NCBI GenBank assembly: GCA_947561715.1
Contig: OX387202.1
Span: 1,798,001 to 1,862,000, forward strand
Source: Ascidia mentula
Lineage: Eukaryota > Chordata > Ascidiacea > Phlebobranchia > Ascidiidae
DNA: 64,000 bases
Reading direction: 5' to 3'
The position numbers and the translations under genes were made by a program. Positions 32,361 through 44,857 of the stretch are shown piece by piece; position 1 is the stretch's first letter, and every line of letters starts with the position of its first letter. The notes under the pieces are model-generated. The model made no database searches. It saw nothing but the letters and a program-made list of their open reading frames with translations, and was not told the origin of the DNA.

Positions 32361-35300
32361 TCATTTTGTTACAGCTTCCACTATTAAGCAGATTTTTGTA
32401 ATAGGTCTTTCTATAAAGCCGTTATTAGTTTTATTTTTAATAGACCGCACCAGCCCATCGTGGCTAGACGGAAAAGTGGCAACAATGCGTCCAAGAAGCC
32501 AGGTACCACTGGGCATATTTTCGTCAACAACACAAACAATATCATTAGCAATAAAATTGCGATGAGGTTTGACCCACTTCTGGCGTTTACCCATCATTGG
32601 CAGCCACCGCTTCCAAAATAGGTCCGCTAGATATTGAACTTGGCGCCATCTGCGCCTTAAATAAATGTCTCGTTTGGAAAAGGAGCCTGCAGGAAACGTC
32701 TGGTCAGACTTTAGATATAGGAGGTGGTTTGGAGTCAAGGGCTCCAAATCATCAGGATCGCTGGACACCGTTGTCAGAGGTCGCCCATTAACAATTGCCT
32801 CCGCTTCACACATCAGAGTTAAACCTTCTTCGTCAAGGATTTGCTCCTTGGTGATGGACGATAGAACCTTCCGTACAGTACGTATGGATCGTTCCCATAT
32901 TCCACCGTGATGGGACGCACCTGGGGGATTTAAGTGCCATTTGATCTGGTTTGAAGACAAAAAAGTTCACAATTTTAGTTTGGTCCAGTTCATGGAGCGC
33001 CTGCCACAGTTCTCGTTTGGCACCGATGAAATTGGTTCCATTGTCGGAACGAAGCTCGGCCACCTGTCCTCGTCGAGCAATGAACCTGCGCAAGGCTAAA
33101 ATAAAAGAACTTGTGTCCAAGCTATTTGCTACTCCTATATGAATAGCTCTGGTTGTAAGACAAGTAAATAATGCTCCGTGTCTTTTAACTTGTGATCGGG
33201 CGCGCTTTACATTGAAAGGACCAAAGTAGTCAACTCCCACAAACGTAAGCGGCAGCTTATCGGTGGTTAACCTGTCTTCGGGTAAGGACGCCATCTGTTG
33301 TACGCCACGCCTTCCCTTTCTTCTTTTACAGTCCACACACCGGTTTAACACGGAACGCACCAGAGTATTAGCTCTGACCATCCAAAATTGTTCTCTTATC
33401 AGAGCCAAAACGTATTCCCTTCCACTGTGGCCAGAAATTACATGAAAATGTCTTGCAATTAGCTCAGAAGCGCGGCCACGTCCGGGCAAGATTACTTTGT
33501 GGTGCACTTTAAGCGCTTTACAAAGGCTAGTTCTTTCACCAACACATATTAGTTCATCAATTAAACAAGGATTCAAGTTATAAATCGAACCGGATTCGTG
33601 GATAGGTTTTCCCCACTTTTAGGAGTTTATACTCCTTACCGTAATGTTCTTGTTGAACCATAAAGAGTGTTCGATTTTTCGCCTGCTTCAGTTCATCTAC
33701 GGTTAGAGTGCCTAAAGTTGTTCCCTGGTCAGGATTGCGTAATGCTTCTGGAAACCTAAGAACCCAACCAACAATACGAATTATCGATTGCCAGGATGAG
33801 GACCTCTCCAACACCTTGTGCAAAACACTGTTGAAATTTGTAACAACAGCACATGTTGTTGCTGCAAGTTTAACTTCTGGATCATTATCTGGAATGACGT
33901 TTAAGAAATTAGGTTGTCGAGGAAAACCAGTATCACGGCACCAAAGAAAGTCTGGCCGATTCAGCCATTGCTTACACTTCAAAAAACTCGTAACAGTTAG
34001 TCCCCTTGACGCGTGATCATTAGGGTTGTCAAAAGTTGCCAAATACTTCCACTGGCACGACTTGGACATATTCAAAATTTGAACAATGCAATTTGCAACA
34101 AATGTATGAAAGCATTTGCTGGTATTACAAATATATCGCAAAACTGTTACACTGTCGGTCCACAGGGTTACAGAATCAATGTAAAGTTGCAATTCCTTTA
34201 CAAAAATATCAGTTTGTTTTGCTGCTACGTATGCAGCACAAAACACCAACCTTGGGACGGTCATTGGTTTAATTGGGACTAACCCAGTTTTCCCACACAA
34301 AAATGCACAATGAATATGATCGTTGCTATCGAAAAAGCAAACATACAAAACGCAACCGTATGCTGTCAAGGATGCGTCACAAAAGGTATGAATTTCAACT
34401 CTTAATAAAGGTCCCAAATTTGACGGTTTAAAACAACGAGGTATCGTCAAATTTTCTAATGCTGGCAATTCGTTTGCCCAGCGTTGCCAAGTGTCACTGA
34501 AGACCTTTTAAACGGATTGATCCCACGTTAAGTTACTTCTGCACATGTTTTGCAACAACACTTCAGGAGTATGCAACACCGGTGCCGCTAAACCGAGCGG
34601 ATCATATAGAGAACTAACCATAGACAAAATTCCCCTTCGGGTTATAGTGCGATTTGGTATGCGAAAACCTATAGTATCGGAATCTACTCGCCAGTTAATA
34701 CCTAATGCTCGCTCAGAAGGTAAGGAATCACTACTGAGATCAAGATGTTTTATCGCCATGGCCTGATCATCGGACGGAATTGATTGCAAAACTTCGCGAC
34801 TGTTACATATCCATTTCGTGATATGAAACCCGCCACGTTTTAGCAGAGAAGTTAGTTCGTGAATCATTGTAATTGTTTTTCTTTCATCATCTAATGATTT
34901 TAAACAATCATCAACGTGAAAGTTGTTCATAACTGCGTTTACAGTCTCGGGCGAAAACATATCGCCATGATTAATTGCCGATTGACGTAGTGCAAAACTG
35001 GCACAACTTGGAGAACAGACGGTTCCGAACAAATAAACGTTCATTTATTACGTCCCTATTTCCTTTTTTATATTACCATCTTGCCACCACAAAAAACGCA
35101 ATAAATCTCGGTCTTCTTCGGGGACGCGAACTTGGTGAAACATACTTCTTATATCTCCCATTACAGCAATTTTGTCTTGTCTAAATCTACACATTTCCGG
35201 CCCCTGTAACAGGCATTTGTTCAGTGAAAACCCGTTAAACTCCGCTAAACAATCAAATACAACCCTTAACTTGTTTGGATTTTTAGGGTGGTACACACCG

Positions 35301-35962
35301 TGGTGAGGCAGGTACCACACATTTCCGTCATTGCGCTGTAGCAATATACGTGGAACCTTGCGAGCATGATCTTCAAGAAGCATTTGATCAATAAAGGAAC
35401 AATAATGCTCGTAAAACTTAGGGTTTCTCTTGAACTTAGATATTAATTATTTAATTCGTTTTTCAGCTTGCTTTAAATTTATTGGCATAATTAACTGTGT
35501 TTCCCGTTTAGGTAGTGCGATCTCATAATGTCCAGTGTCAAGTTGCTTAACCGAATTTTCGACACACTTCATAAACAGTTGCTGATCTGGCGACAAAGCC
35601 TTTCTTTGGTTTCCAGCGGTTTCTATATCATCCTTGCAGATTTCACAAATGTTGAAATCGTTTTGTTTCATAAAATAGGACATTGCTTTTGGGACTGTTT
35701 CACACCTGTTCTTAGTCCTAGGGTCACAAACAGTCCATCCAAGTCTGGTTTTAAACGCATAAGGACCACCATCACAACTTTCAGTAACGCGTAATGGCTG
35801 TACCGGTTTTGGATTATCAAGGCCTATTAGCAATTCAACGGGAGCATAGACATCTTCTAACTGAACATTATGAAGATAAGGCCACTTATCGAGGTCCTCT
35901 GAACGCGCAATATCCGATTGAGAAACAGGCAATTTTCCTCCAGCATAAACTTCTTCTAACAC
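32361..35962 (-). pseudogene. BEL/Pao pol region, broken
   Basis: From right to left: a protease-region segment (about 35.45-35.96 kb), reverse transcriptase (34.5-35.4 kb, with HVDD at the catalytic position), RNase H (33.6-34.5 kb) and integrase (32.4-33.6 kb, with an HHCC-type finger, SDNGTNF and HGGIWERSIRTV). A fossil in several open pieces. Confidence 0.85.
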
Positions 35963-36079
35963 GAATTTTCGACCACAATTATGTTATCTTAACTTTTGGG
36001 CTGTTTGACTTGAGTTCACACATAAGGTTCCTGCTACAAAACGTAGATGTGCTACCCGGATCAAGAAACGCATTAACAA

Positions 36080-37143
36080 TCACCCAATTATCGAAATCTG
36101 ACCGCTGCACCTAACTGACAGAATTGGTAACATAATATTAGCTTCATGGGACTGAACCACACCACATTTTACAGCGTCCAAATTAGAGGGCGAATAAGGG
36201 GTGGCTTCGGAATGCAACAGGGTGCTATGCATTTTTACCCAACCCTCTTTTAGGCATAGATTTGTGCGAATACAGTTGCTTGCAACATGACCAGGTTGGA
36301 AACAAGAAAAACACAAACTTTTGTCTTTCACAAACTTATCTTTCTTCAACATTCATTCGTCGACTTTACATAGATTCAGATAATGTTCAGCGCGACAACA
36401 CACACAAATTGGCTTTACTTTTCTGATAGGCGCTTTGCTCGATAAAAATGAATCGACAGCAGAAGTCGCGTAACAATTCGAACCACGTTTGGAATGTTCA
36501 AATATTACACCGAAGGTTGAATTATTGGCCTCTCTGGCCTTCTTTCGAACAAACATTGCAATATGTTCAATCGTGGTTTCTTCTGCACGACAGTGCATAA
36601 TATCGTCGGCAACAGAACGCCAATTAAGTTTTAAGGGTACTGGCAGTTTGTCTATTATTTTTTGCAGCGTTTCTGGATTGTTCATTTTATGTAAACTTCC
36701 AAAGCTTTTTAATGCATTAACGCACGATGTAAGGCATATAGAAAAAGGCTGTAGCGCATCAGCATCATTCATACTAATCTTCGGGAAATTCGTTACTTTA
36801 TGAATATAAGACATAGAGATCTGATACTAATGGCCATAGTGCTGCCTAAAGCAAATCTTTAGCTGCGACACACCCTTCAAAAGGAGTCAAATATTGGCAA
36901 CTTGCCACCAAATCCATTAGTGTACTGCATCAGATAGTATAAACGCCGTCGGGGATCAAATTCCCATTGTTCAATTAGTGTTTCAAAAGCCGTCATAAAA
37001 TTCAGATAATCTGCAGGATTCCCAGCAAAAACCGGCTCCGGGGTAGGCGGCGCTCCATCTCCGGCATCTGGTCTATTTAAGCTAGACCGAGCACGGGTAT
37101 TTGGACCCGTATAGTCGTTTACAACTTTACCTTTGCGCGGCAT
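36080..37143 (-). pseudogene. BEL/Pao gag region, broken
   Basis: Shows a Gag start (MPRKGK.., YLNFMTAFETLIEQW), the central Gag segment and a CCHC knuckle CFSCFQPGHVASNC near 36300. Broken, as is the rest of the element. Confidence 0.8.
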
Positions 37144-37165
37144 CTGAGGGCCGTGTCGAAAACTG

Positions 37166-37474
37166 TGTAACCGCAGCCTTTAATTTTAAGCTGTGGTGTG
37201 TTGCTCAATTGCCGCTGTCTTAAACTCGTACGCACTTTTTAATTGGTGTGGTTAAGATTGTAACGCAAGGTTTTCTGGAAATAAATACAAGCGATAACAT
37301 ACAAAATTCATAATAGACAAAAAAAGCCACACTTACCGACAGTAAGGCCTGAGAAAGCAGCATAAAACGTGCGCTTTCAAACGTACGCTATTTATTTGGC
37401 GCAGACAAAACGCCACGCGTGCAATCAAGCCTATAAGCGGCAGTTAATTGGTTGCGTTCAAGACGCAAAACTTT
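37166..37474 (-). repeat. 5' LTR of the BEL/Pao element
   Basis: Starts TGTAACCGCAG and ends GCGATTGCA on the + strand. It ends 12 bp before the exon 3 boundary of the C18orf21-like pseudogene. Confidence 0.85.
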
Positions 37475-37486
37475 GGCGATTGCAGA

Positions 37487-38533
37487 TATTTTGTAGAAAA
37501 TGTGAAAGCCTCTGCCCAGTTCTGCCAGAAGTGTGGAAGCATTTTTACCCTGAATAATTCCATGTTGACAGAAAGTGAAGCGTCTAAACAGAAATGAAAA
37601 GGAAAATTGGGGTGAGAGCAAATGCAAAGGAAAAACGTTTGGTGAAAAAATATCTTGAATCTCAAACAAGCATAAGTTTGACGTGCAAAGTTTGTGGTTA
37701 CTTTAACAAATTGTTTGGTTTAAGTCGAGAAAACCTGAATGAAACCAATGGAGAATCACAACTTCATGGTAAAACCATTCTTATAATATATGTTAAGGTA
37801 AACACATTGCATTGTTGTAAACTTACATAGTAATATATAGTTCCAAGCAGTTGCTTAATGTGTTTTACTGTGGTTCATATCTATGGATTGACATAGACTT
37901 CAAAGTCACCACAATGTGGAATATGATCAGCCTGGTTAGTTAGCCGACAAGACTGTCGTCAGTCGCCAGCTGCACTGATGAGACCTGATATTTTAAAACA
38001 ACATGCACAACTGTCTGCAGCTCACAAGTGATATATTTTGTACCAAACTTATAAACATGTTTTTCTTATATTTGTTGCTAATCTGTGTAATTCTTAAAAC
38101 CTGGGTTTTATTTGAGCTGCAGACAGATTACCATAGTAGTTTGCAATCTGAATAAAATGCTCGGTGGTGGGGGTGCGTTATCAATATTGCTGTCAGCAAA
38201 AAGTCACAAAATGTTGTTTTCAATTTGTTTTTCCTGGAATTAATAATGAGTTTTTGTATTAACTCCTGTCTTGTTGTATGTTTTGTGCAGATGTGTCATC
38301 AGTTGCCATGGCAACCCCAAGCAAAACCTCAACTCCACTAAGGACAAATATAACTCCCTCTAGTGGTAATCGGATGAACAAGAGAAAAAGAAATTCAAAC
38401 TCAAGATTATCGAATCTTTTACGGGAACAGGGAAACTCATCGATAAACAACAGTCTGCAGGATTTCCTTTCATCTCTTCTGTTACGGACAAAACTCTCCC
38501 CAGCACGAAATAATTCTTTCCCGCCACCAAAGT
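37487..38533 (+). pseudogene. C18orf21-like pseudogene (exons 3 and 4)
   Basis: This is a partial copy of the intact gene at 41.6-43.2 kb, with exon 3 (37487-37770), the intron and exon 4 (about 38291-38533) in the same order. Exon 3 carries the ASAQFCQKCGSIFT start but has lost about 30 bp after 'TCCATGTTGACA', which removes the frame. Exon 4 lacks the parent's stop position and reads on to KLSPARNNSFPPPK. Exons 1-2 are absent; the BEL/Pao 5' LTR abuts 12 bp before exon 3. The nucleotide match, including the intron, shows DNA-level duplication and not retroposition. Confidence 0.85.
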
Positions 38534-38539
38534 GATTTT

Positions 38540-38873
38540 TGTTGTCGACGTCTTGTGACGTAATAAGCATGTGCTATCTTACATTCTTCACTTTTCGGCC
38601 AGTGTAATGTTGAGGCTGGTGTAATGAGTCTGTATATGCTTATAATATCCTTTTTGAATAGGTATGGTCAGAAAATCGTTTAAAATCACAATTTAGGAAT
38701 CGATTTTGAAACTGTCGAAATAAACGTGCATATTAAACTGGACCAACCTTATAAGCAACTGCCAGTTGAAGAACTGAAAGGTGGAATTGAGAGAGTGCTC
38801 GAATTCTACATTATTTTAAACGATTTTATTTGCCTCGGTGATATCTCAGTCACCATCACAAATTTGAAGATCT
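38540..38873. other. junction sequence, nothing recognised
   Basis: Between the pseudogene and the gag fragment. It may be leader or LTR of the gag fragment; no partner was found. Confidence 0.3.
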
Positions 38874-39779
38874 ATGTCTAAAGACACAGGAGAAGTCCCG
38901 CCTACATCACAAGAACTGTTTGATGTAATTGATGCTGTGAAACCTGTACAGCCCGGTGCACCGTCTTCTAATGGCTCGGTACGGACTTTCAAAAGCACAG
39001 CGAGTGCACGTGCTCGCCGAAATGCTGAGGCCGCAGCTTTAAGACTCCAACAACTTAAGCGACGATGTGCTTTAAAATCAAGAATGTTGGATCTTGAGCT
39101 CGAGCTCTCTAAAGCCCAGGACGATGTGGAATTGGCTGAATTCGCTGCGGACACAGTAAGTGAATTTGACTCATGCGAATCTACGCAAGGATGGGACCTC
39201 ACCCCAGTTACAAAGCCGAAGCCCATACCTCTGTTGGAGCACGCCAAAACTACTGAACCACACAAACAGGGCGAAACATCCACGAAGGAAAGCGACCTTT
39301 TGGGTCAACCAAACTCCAGAGTTCATGAACATGATTTGACACCATCTGATAGGCCGTCATTTGTGGACAGTAATAAAATGATGAATGTGAACTCGACAGA
39401 CAAGCCACTTGCGACAGGCAAGTTACAGGCTCCAGTCGAGCCTTCCAGTGTCCTCCCAGCGAAGACAGAAGGATTTGGTCCAGCGGTTGTCACCAGCGCA
39501 GATGCCACTGGGGCCGGCACATTTGAGACGAGTCCTCTCAACCGGGCGTTGGGACCTCATAAAATACGTCCACAGGCGACTACCTCAGATTTGTACGTAT
39601 TTGCTGAAACCGTGAAGCAAGGTTTTAACTTACCCAAATTGACGTTAGAGAAATATGACGGGGATCCTCTTAATTATCACAAGTTTATGAACAATTTTGA
39701 TCGACAGATAAACCAGGCTTATCTATCTGACGCCGAGAAGTTGGGATACCTCTGTGAATTTTGCGTTGAAAAGAATATT
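38874..39779 (+). mobile_element. BEL/Pao gag fragment
   Basis: A + strand frame begins MSKDTGEVPPTSQELFDVID, has a long Ala/Arg/Leu helix and then LPKLTLEKYDGDPLNYHKFM, the start of the conserved BEL/Pao Gag region. It stops being Gag at about 39780, where the sequence becomes HELLS in the opposite orientation. Only this 5' part of the element is present; no LTR or pol is attached. It is a truncated fossil with a largely open gag piece. Confidence 0.75.
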
Positions 39780-41185
39780 TTGCCAATGCATGTCGATCTC
39801 TCATTATGATCTCGTATGATGTCACAATTACAGGACAACAGTTAAGATCTGGACTCTTTTGATCAATGTTTGACTGAAGAAGATGTCGTTCAGCTGCTGA
39901 GCCATGGTAAAGCATTACTGGGATTCTTGGGGTAAATCGCTTAAACTCAGAAATCCAATTACATATTGTTGACATTGGGGCACACACAAGGAATGGGCCA
40001 GAAAACCCTAACTTGACCAAGCGTGCAATGAGAGCAATACACTGGATAGTCTTTCCCAATCCCATTTCATCTGCTAAAATTCCATTTACTGCATTTTCAA
40101 ATAGAATTTTAAGCCACTCATAGCCAGCGATCTGGTAATCTCTCAGGATTCCCCCAGTTAGTAGAATTGGTTGCGAATCATGGACAGCTTTTCCATTCAA
40201 GTATTTCACTCCATCAACCACAATAATTTCATTTTCTCCAGACTTTCCTAGGTGGAGTTTGGATTCAAGCAAAGCTTCTTTGTCTATTTTATAATTTGTT
40301 TTTTGTTGACTGGAATGTGGACGATTAGAGATGTCTTCATTTTTAGTTATGTCGGATATAATCGAAGAAACATCAACCCATTTGTCTTTTGACTTTTTTG
40401 TTCCGATGTGGTGGACCAAATACTTCCACTGGTTGTTTGCGAAACATAGTGTCAACGACCTTTTCTGCAACCAGATCTTCTTCTTGTTCGTTCTTTTGCA
40501 TCACCTGAACTTTTTCGCCGATTTCAAATTCTGCTTTTCCATGTGTTTTTTCATCAACAATATGTTTCTGTTTGCATTTTTGTTTCGCTGGAGTTCCAAC
40601 TTCCATCTCCCCCGGACTCCGCACTCGTTTCCTGGTTTGTGGCTTTACTTCATTTCCTGCTTTAGGTTTCTCCTCACTTTCCTTTGCTTTTTGGAGCTTT
40701 TGTTTTCTCCTCTTTGCCCTCTTTTCTTTCTTTTCCTTTGTTTTTTCAATAATTTCAAGAAGATAATTTGCATAAACACTACTTTTTTCCAATAAATGAT
40801 GAAGTTGGGTCATTCTCATATCCTCTGATATATCCTCTTCTTCCTCCTTCTTTCCTTCCTCTTTCAATTTTTCCTCTTCTTCAATCATGGAAGATGTAAA
40901 AATCTCCTGGTTGCAATTTTTTAACTTTGCATCAGATGTGGATGACTCAAAATCTTCAGCTGCCATGTCGTCTACCCCAGTTTCCCAATTTATTTCTTTA
41001 TTTTCTGTTTTGTTTTCCTTCAATCCGCTCTGAACAGGAGCTGGGGAATTAACCCTCAAGCTTATTGGCTTCGGTTCAAAATCATCATGTATTTGGTTTG
41101 AATCCAATTCACTAAATATTCGACGTGAATTTGAATCGTTGTCAACTTCACTTCCTGTGATGCTGTCAGGTTCTGACTTCACCAT
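39780..41185 (-). pseudogene. HELLS: HELLS/LSH (SNF2 remodeller) N-terminal fragment
   Basis: HELLS is a SNF2-family ATPase of chromatin that supports DNA methylation and replication. The frame starts at an ATG (41185, ACAATGG context). It shows the HELLS coiled coil (MIEEEEKLKEEG, LHHLLEKSSVYANYLLEII), a Lys/Glu-rich linker, then TGGILRDYQIAGYEWLKILF, motif I DEMGLGKT (about 40052-40075), PFLVCAPMSTICNWI and FKRFTPRIPVMLYHG. It ends at RDRHALAKYS, just before motif II (DEGH), where BEL/Pao gag begins. Motifs II-VI are absent from the window. There is one frame change near 40400-40430 in an A-rich run. About 1.4 kb of coding has no intron, unlike vertebrate HELLS. It is either a truncated gene copy or a rearranged or misassembled end of the real gene. 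It lies divergent from the C18orf21 homologue, 437 bp apart. Confidence 0.8.
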
Positions 41186-41622
41186 TGTTAACTTTCTATA
41201 ACGTTTAGAACTTAATTTCGTCAAAAATAAAGTTTTCGTGAAAATGACTTCACAAACAAAGCAAGCAACAATTTGTATGAGAATTCCGCGTGCAGTGAAC
41301 AACATTTTTAATACCAGGTTGTAATAAAGAAATAAACTTTGCATGTTTGTAAAACTTTCACATATTAATTCCAAGAATGTCCGACTTTTGCAATGAAGCA
41401 CCAACAAACCCACGTGACTTATTTAGCGGTTTGCTCCCGCGTAACTGGTAAAGCGTGACAACTTCACTTCAATTGTAATAAATAACAAAAAAATTGGAAG
41501 GTTTGTTAAATTTTTAACTTGTTGTTTTTTTGCAATTTAATTTTTTTAACAACCTGCAACAAGACATACGATGTCTATAGTTTTATGTGATTGGTTCCGG
41601 TTGAGTGATCACAGTTAACAAC

Positions 41623-43150
41623 ATGTGGAAACCTGAACACTCGTGTCTTGCTGAACAGAAATCTGTAGATTTAAATATTATGGAAACTTCAACCACCTCC
41701 TCTGATAAAATAACTTTGCAATTTCAATGGAGGGCGGCAAATTTAATGGCCGTCAAAAACTGTCAAGTATCTCGCAACATTATGTAAGCTAATTGAAGTA
41801 AAAGTATTTTGGTCAAATGACATCAATGTGAAATTTAATTGCAGTGGTATAAGTTTACGAATCATATTAAAAAACTTTTAAAAATATTTTTATTTATTTG
41901 CAGGTCACAATTCATGCAAAGCAAATGTGTTTTGAAACTAGGTATGTTCTACATGTTTTTACACATGTTACTGTAAACATTATATAAGATCTTCAACTTA
42001 TTTCAGATGATTTATATTCTGACAATGATAACTTTGTTGTCCTATGGATTAACTCATATTTACTTAAATCGTTCTGATGTTTTTTTCATATAAATTTTAC
42101 TATTGGTGAAAAGTTTTACCTTTTTAATATTTTGTAGAAAATGTGAAAGCCTCTGCCCAGTTCTGCCAGAAGTGTGGAAGCATTTTTACCCCGAATAATT
42201 CCATGTTGACAATCAAACCAAAGATGAGGTTTGACAAAAAAGTTAAGCGGAGTCTAAACAAAATGAAAAAGAAAATTGGAGTGAGAGCAAATGCAAAGGA
42301 AAAACGTTTGGTGAAAAAATATCTTGAATCTCAAACAAGCATAAGTTCGACGTGCAAAGTTTGTGGTTACTTTAACAAATTGTTTGGTTTAAGTCGAGAA
42401 AACCTGAATGAAACCAATGGAGAATCACAACTTCACGGTAAAACCATTGTTATAATATATGTTAAGGTAAACACAGTGCATTGTTGTAAACTTACATAGT
42501 AATATATGGTTCCAAGCAGTTGCTTAATGTGTTTTACTGTGGTTCATATCTATGGATTGACATAGACTACAAAGTCACAACAATGTGGAATAGTATCAGC
42601 CTGGTTAGTTAGCCGACAAGACTGTCGTCAGTCGCCAGCTGCACTGATGAGACCTGATATTTTAAAACAACATGCACAACTGTCTGCAGCTCACAAGTAA
42701 TTTATTTTGTACCAAACTTACAAACATGTTTTTCTTATATTTGTTGTCAATCTGCGTAATTCTTAAACCTGGGTTTTATTTGAGCTGCAGGCAGATTACC
42801 ATAGTAGTTTGCAATCTGACTAAAATGTTGGGGAGTGGGGGTGCGTTATCAATATTGCTGTCAGCAAAAAGTCACAAAATGTTGTTTTCAATTTGTTTTT
42901 TCTGGATTTAAAAATTTTTTTGTATTAACTCCTGTCTTATTGTATGATTTGTGCAGATATGTCATCAGTTGCCATGGCAACCCCAAGCAAAACCTCAACT
43001 CCAAGAAGGACAAATGTAACTTACTCAAGTGGTAATCGGATGAACAAGAGAAAAATAAATTCAAACTCAAGATTATCGAATCTTTTACGGGAACAGGGAA
43101 ACTTATCGATAAACAACAGTCTACAGGATTTCCTTTCATCTCTTCCTTAA
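41623..43150 (+). CDS. C18orf21: C18orf21 homologue (UPF0711), four exons
   Basis: Exons at 41623-41783, 41904-41941, 42138-42437 and 42957-43150 all have GT/AG borders and agree in phase. The product is about 230 residues, close to the human C18orf21 protein. Matching landmarks: an N-terminal helix; a zinc-ribbon-like first pair QFCQKCGSIFTP; IKPKMRFDKKVKRSLNKMKKK; KRLVKKYLES; a second pair CKVCGY; and the C-terminal signature SNLLREQG..INNSLQDFLSSL (human has a similar FRNFLSSL end). The family's zinc ribbon resembles the RNase MRP/P proteins Snm1 and Rpp21, so a nucleolar RNA-processing role is plausible; I recall recent links of C18orf21 to RNase MRP but cannot check them. A second in-frame ATG (about 41680) is an alternative start. 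Intron 3 holds a fragment of the hammerhead-bearing repeat. AATAAA follows at 43282. Confidence 0.88.
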
Positions 43151-43281
43151 TATTATTCAACTGATAAAACGTTCAGCAAATCCACTGGAAAATGGGTGGA
43201 GTGATAATTCTGTGTATTTTATATATGCGCAAAAGAGCCATAATATGTATTTTTGTTTCCTGATTCATCTTTTTTGTGGTT

Positions 43282-43287
43282 AATAAA
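43282..43287 (+). terminator. poly(A) signal AATAAA of the C18orf21 homologue
   Basis: AATAAA lies 131 bp after the stop codon in a T-rich 3' region. Confidence 0.6.
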
Positions 43288-43484
43288 CAATTGCCTTCAA
43301 ATAATCCACAAGTTGTTCTTGGTTATTCATGTGTGAAGTTGTTGCTAAAGAAACAGGAACGACAAGTTTAATCAACCATGACCATGAGTTTATCACAGTT
43401 TATTAACGATCGTCATTGTGTTAATTACCCTTTCGTATAAGAAACTATTTTTAGTAAAGAAACTTCTCTGTGTGGCGTTAACTG

Positions 43485-43650
43485 AACAACGTTTATCACC
43501 AAGTGACAACACGCATATGAGATATGTTCGTTACAAACCCTGCAGTATGCGTGTGTTTGAAATGACGCTAGATGTCGCTCATGAGTAGAAACTGTTCGCA
43601 TCAGACGTCGGTGTTTGTCTCCTTCCCACTGAGCGGTCGGGGCACTTTTT
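43485..43650. repeat. dispersed repeat, copy 2
   Basis: Matches 3230-3560 and 45840-46020 ('CACCAAGTGACAACACG', 'GCTAGATGTCGCTCATGAGT'). Confidence 0.6.
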
Positions 43651-44857
43651 GCTGGATCTCTGAAAGTAAATGATCAGTTTAATATTACAGAGTAAATTGT
43701 AGAGGTATTTTGAATAAAATGTCCCGCAGTCGCATTCTTGAACAACGTAATAAACAGTGATGAGTCTTGAATGTGAAACTAGTACAGGTCGATTGAAATA
43801 TTACAGAGTTTCGTTTTATTCCGCGGTTGGATTATCGATGTCTGGTCTGGATGTTTGCGTTATAACAGTCGGGGTTTTCCCTCACATTCATCACCAGCTC
43901 CAGGAAGTAATCAGGCAGCCTCAGCCTTCGCTTGAAATCTCCCTACTCTAATTACTGAAATAGTTGCAATTGAAATTATGCATAATCAGTTCGGACGATC
44001 AACGGTTTCATCCAAAATATAAATAAAAGGAGGTCATTATTGGAAAACAATTTTTAATTTCCAAGTTATGTCCTCTTGTCTCGTTTCCTCTAAATGTACC
44101 AGGTCGGCAAGTTTGTCCGGGTCGGCAGGAATGGCAGGGATGAGCAGGTAATGCGGTATGCAGGTCATGCTTTTAGGACCTGACAGGGTTATAGGTAGTG
44201 TTTGCAGTGTAGATAAGTAAATAATTTTCCTTTGTCAAGTGAACCCTGCCGACCCTGCCGACCCTGCAGGATTGTCAGTTAGGCTTTCAAACAAATTAAG
44301 GAAATATGTTGATGTTTGCAGCGATACATGTTTCGAATTTACCAGTATAGTTGCAGGCCGGAAGTAGTGGCAATGAAGCAATTCGTCTTTATTAATGGCG
44401 TTAGAATCACGACAGAAGGTAATTATGAATGATAATAGAGAAACAAAGAGGAAGGAGTAATAGATCTGACGAAACTGCAACCGTTGGGTTGCGAAATTTC
44501 TGTTTGCGTTTAAATCTGATTAACACAGGAGTTGAGTTAATCTTAACCTCACAAATGCGTGTTTTAGACTTTGTGAGTGTTTCCACTCAGCTACAGTTGT
44601 TTTTCATTCTAACAAGGAACCAGAGTTGAGGTGTAAGTACAAAGTGGGCTTGACTTTTAACCGCATCATTATTTTAAGATCAATAGATACGGCAGCCTAG
44701 AAACGTGATCGAATCAGGGTTGGTTAAAGAAACCAGAACAAACATACAAAATATTTTAAGTTATTAAAACTTCGGGATTTTTATTGTGAATAATGACTTC
44801 ATTGATGTGCAAAAGAGACATAATAATCATTGAGATCTGCAGAAATGTATAAATACT

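Larger units (their letters stand above)
31955..37474 (-). mobile_element. BEL/Pao LTR retrotransposon, broken
   Basis: A complete-length but broken BEL/Pao element of about 5.5 kb on the - strand, bounded by TG..CA LTRs at 31955-32287 and 37166-37474. In transcriptional order it has gag, a CCHC knuckle, aspartic protease, reverse transcriptase, RNase H and integrase, the usual BEL/Pao order. Coding is split into many pieces with roughly eight breaks. By eye the two LTRs differ at about a tenth of positions plus indels, so it is a moderately old fossil. The flanks show no matching target duplication, which suggests a rearrangement at one end. Confidence 0.9.

Noticed and set aside
40331-40795. 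154-codon + strand frame rich in Phe and Leu
   Set aside because: Antisense shadow of the Lys/Glu-rich HELLS linker.
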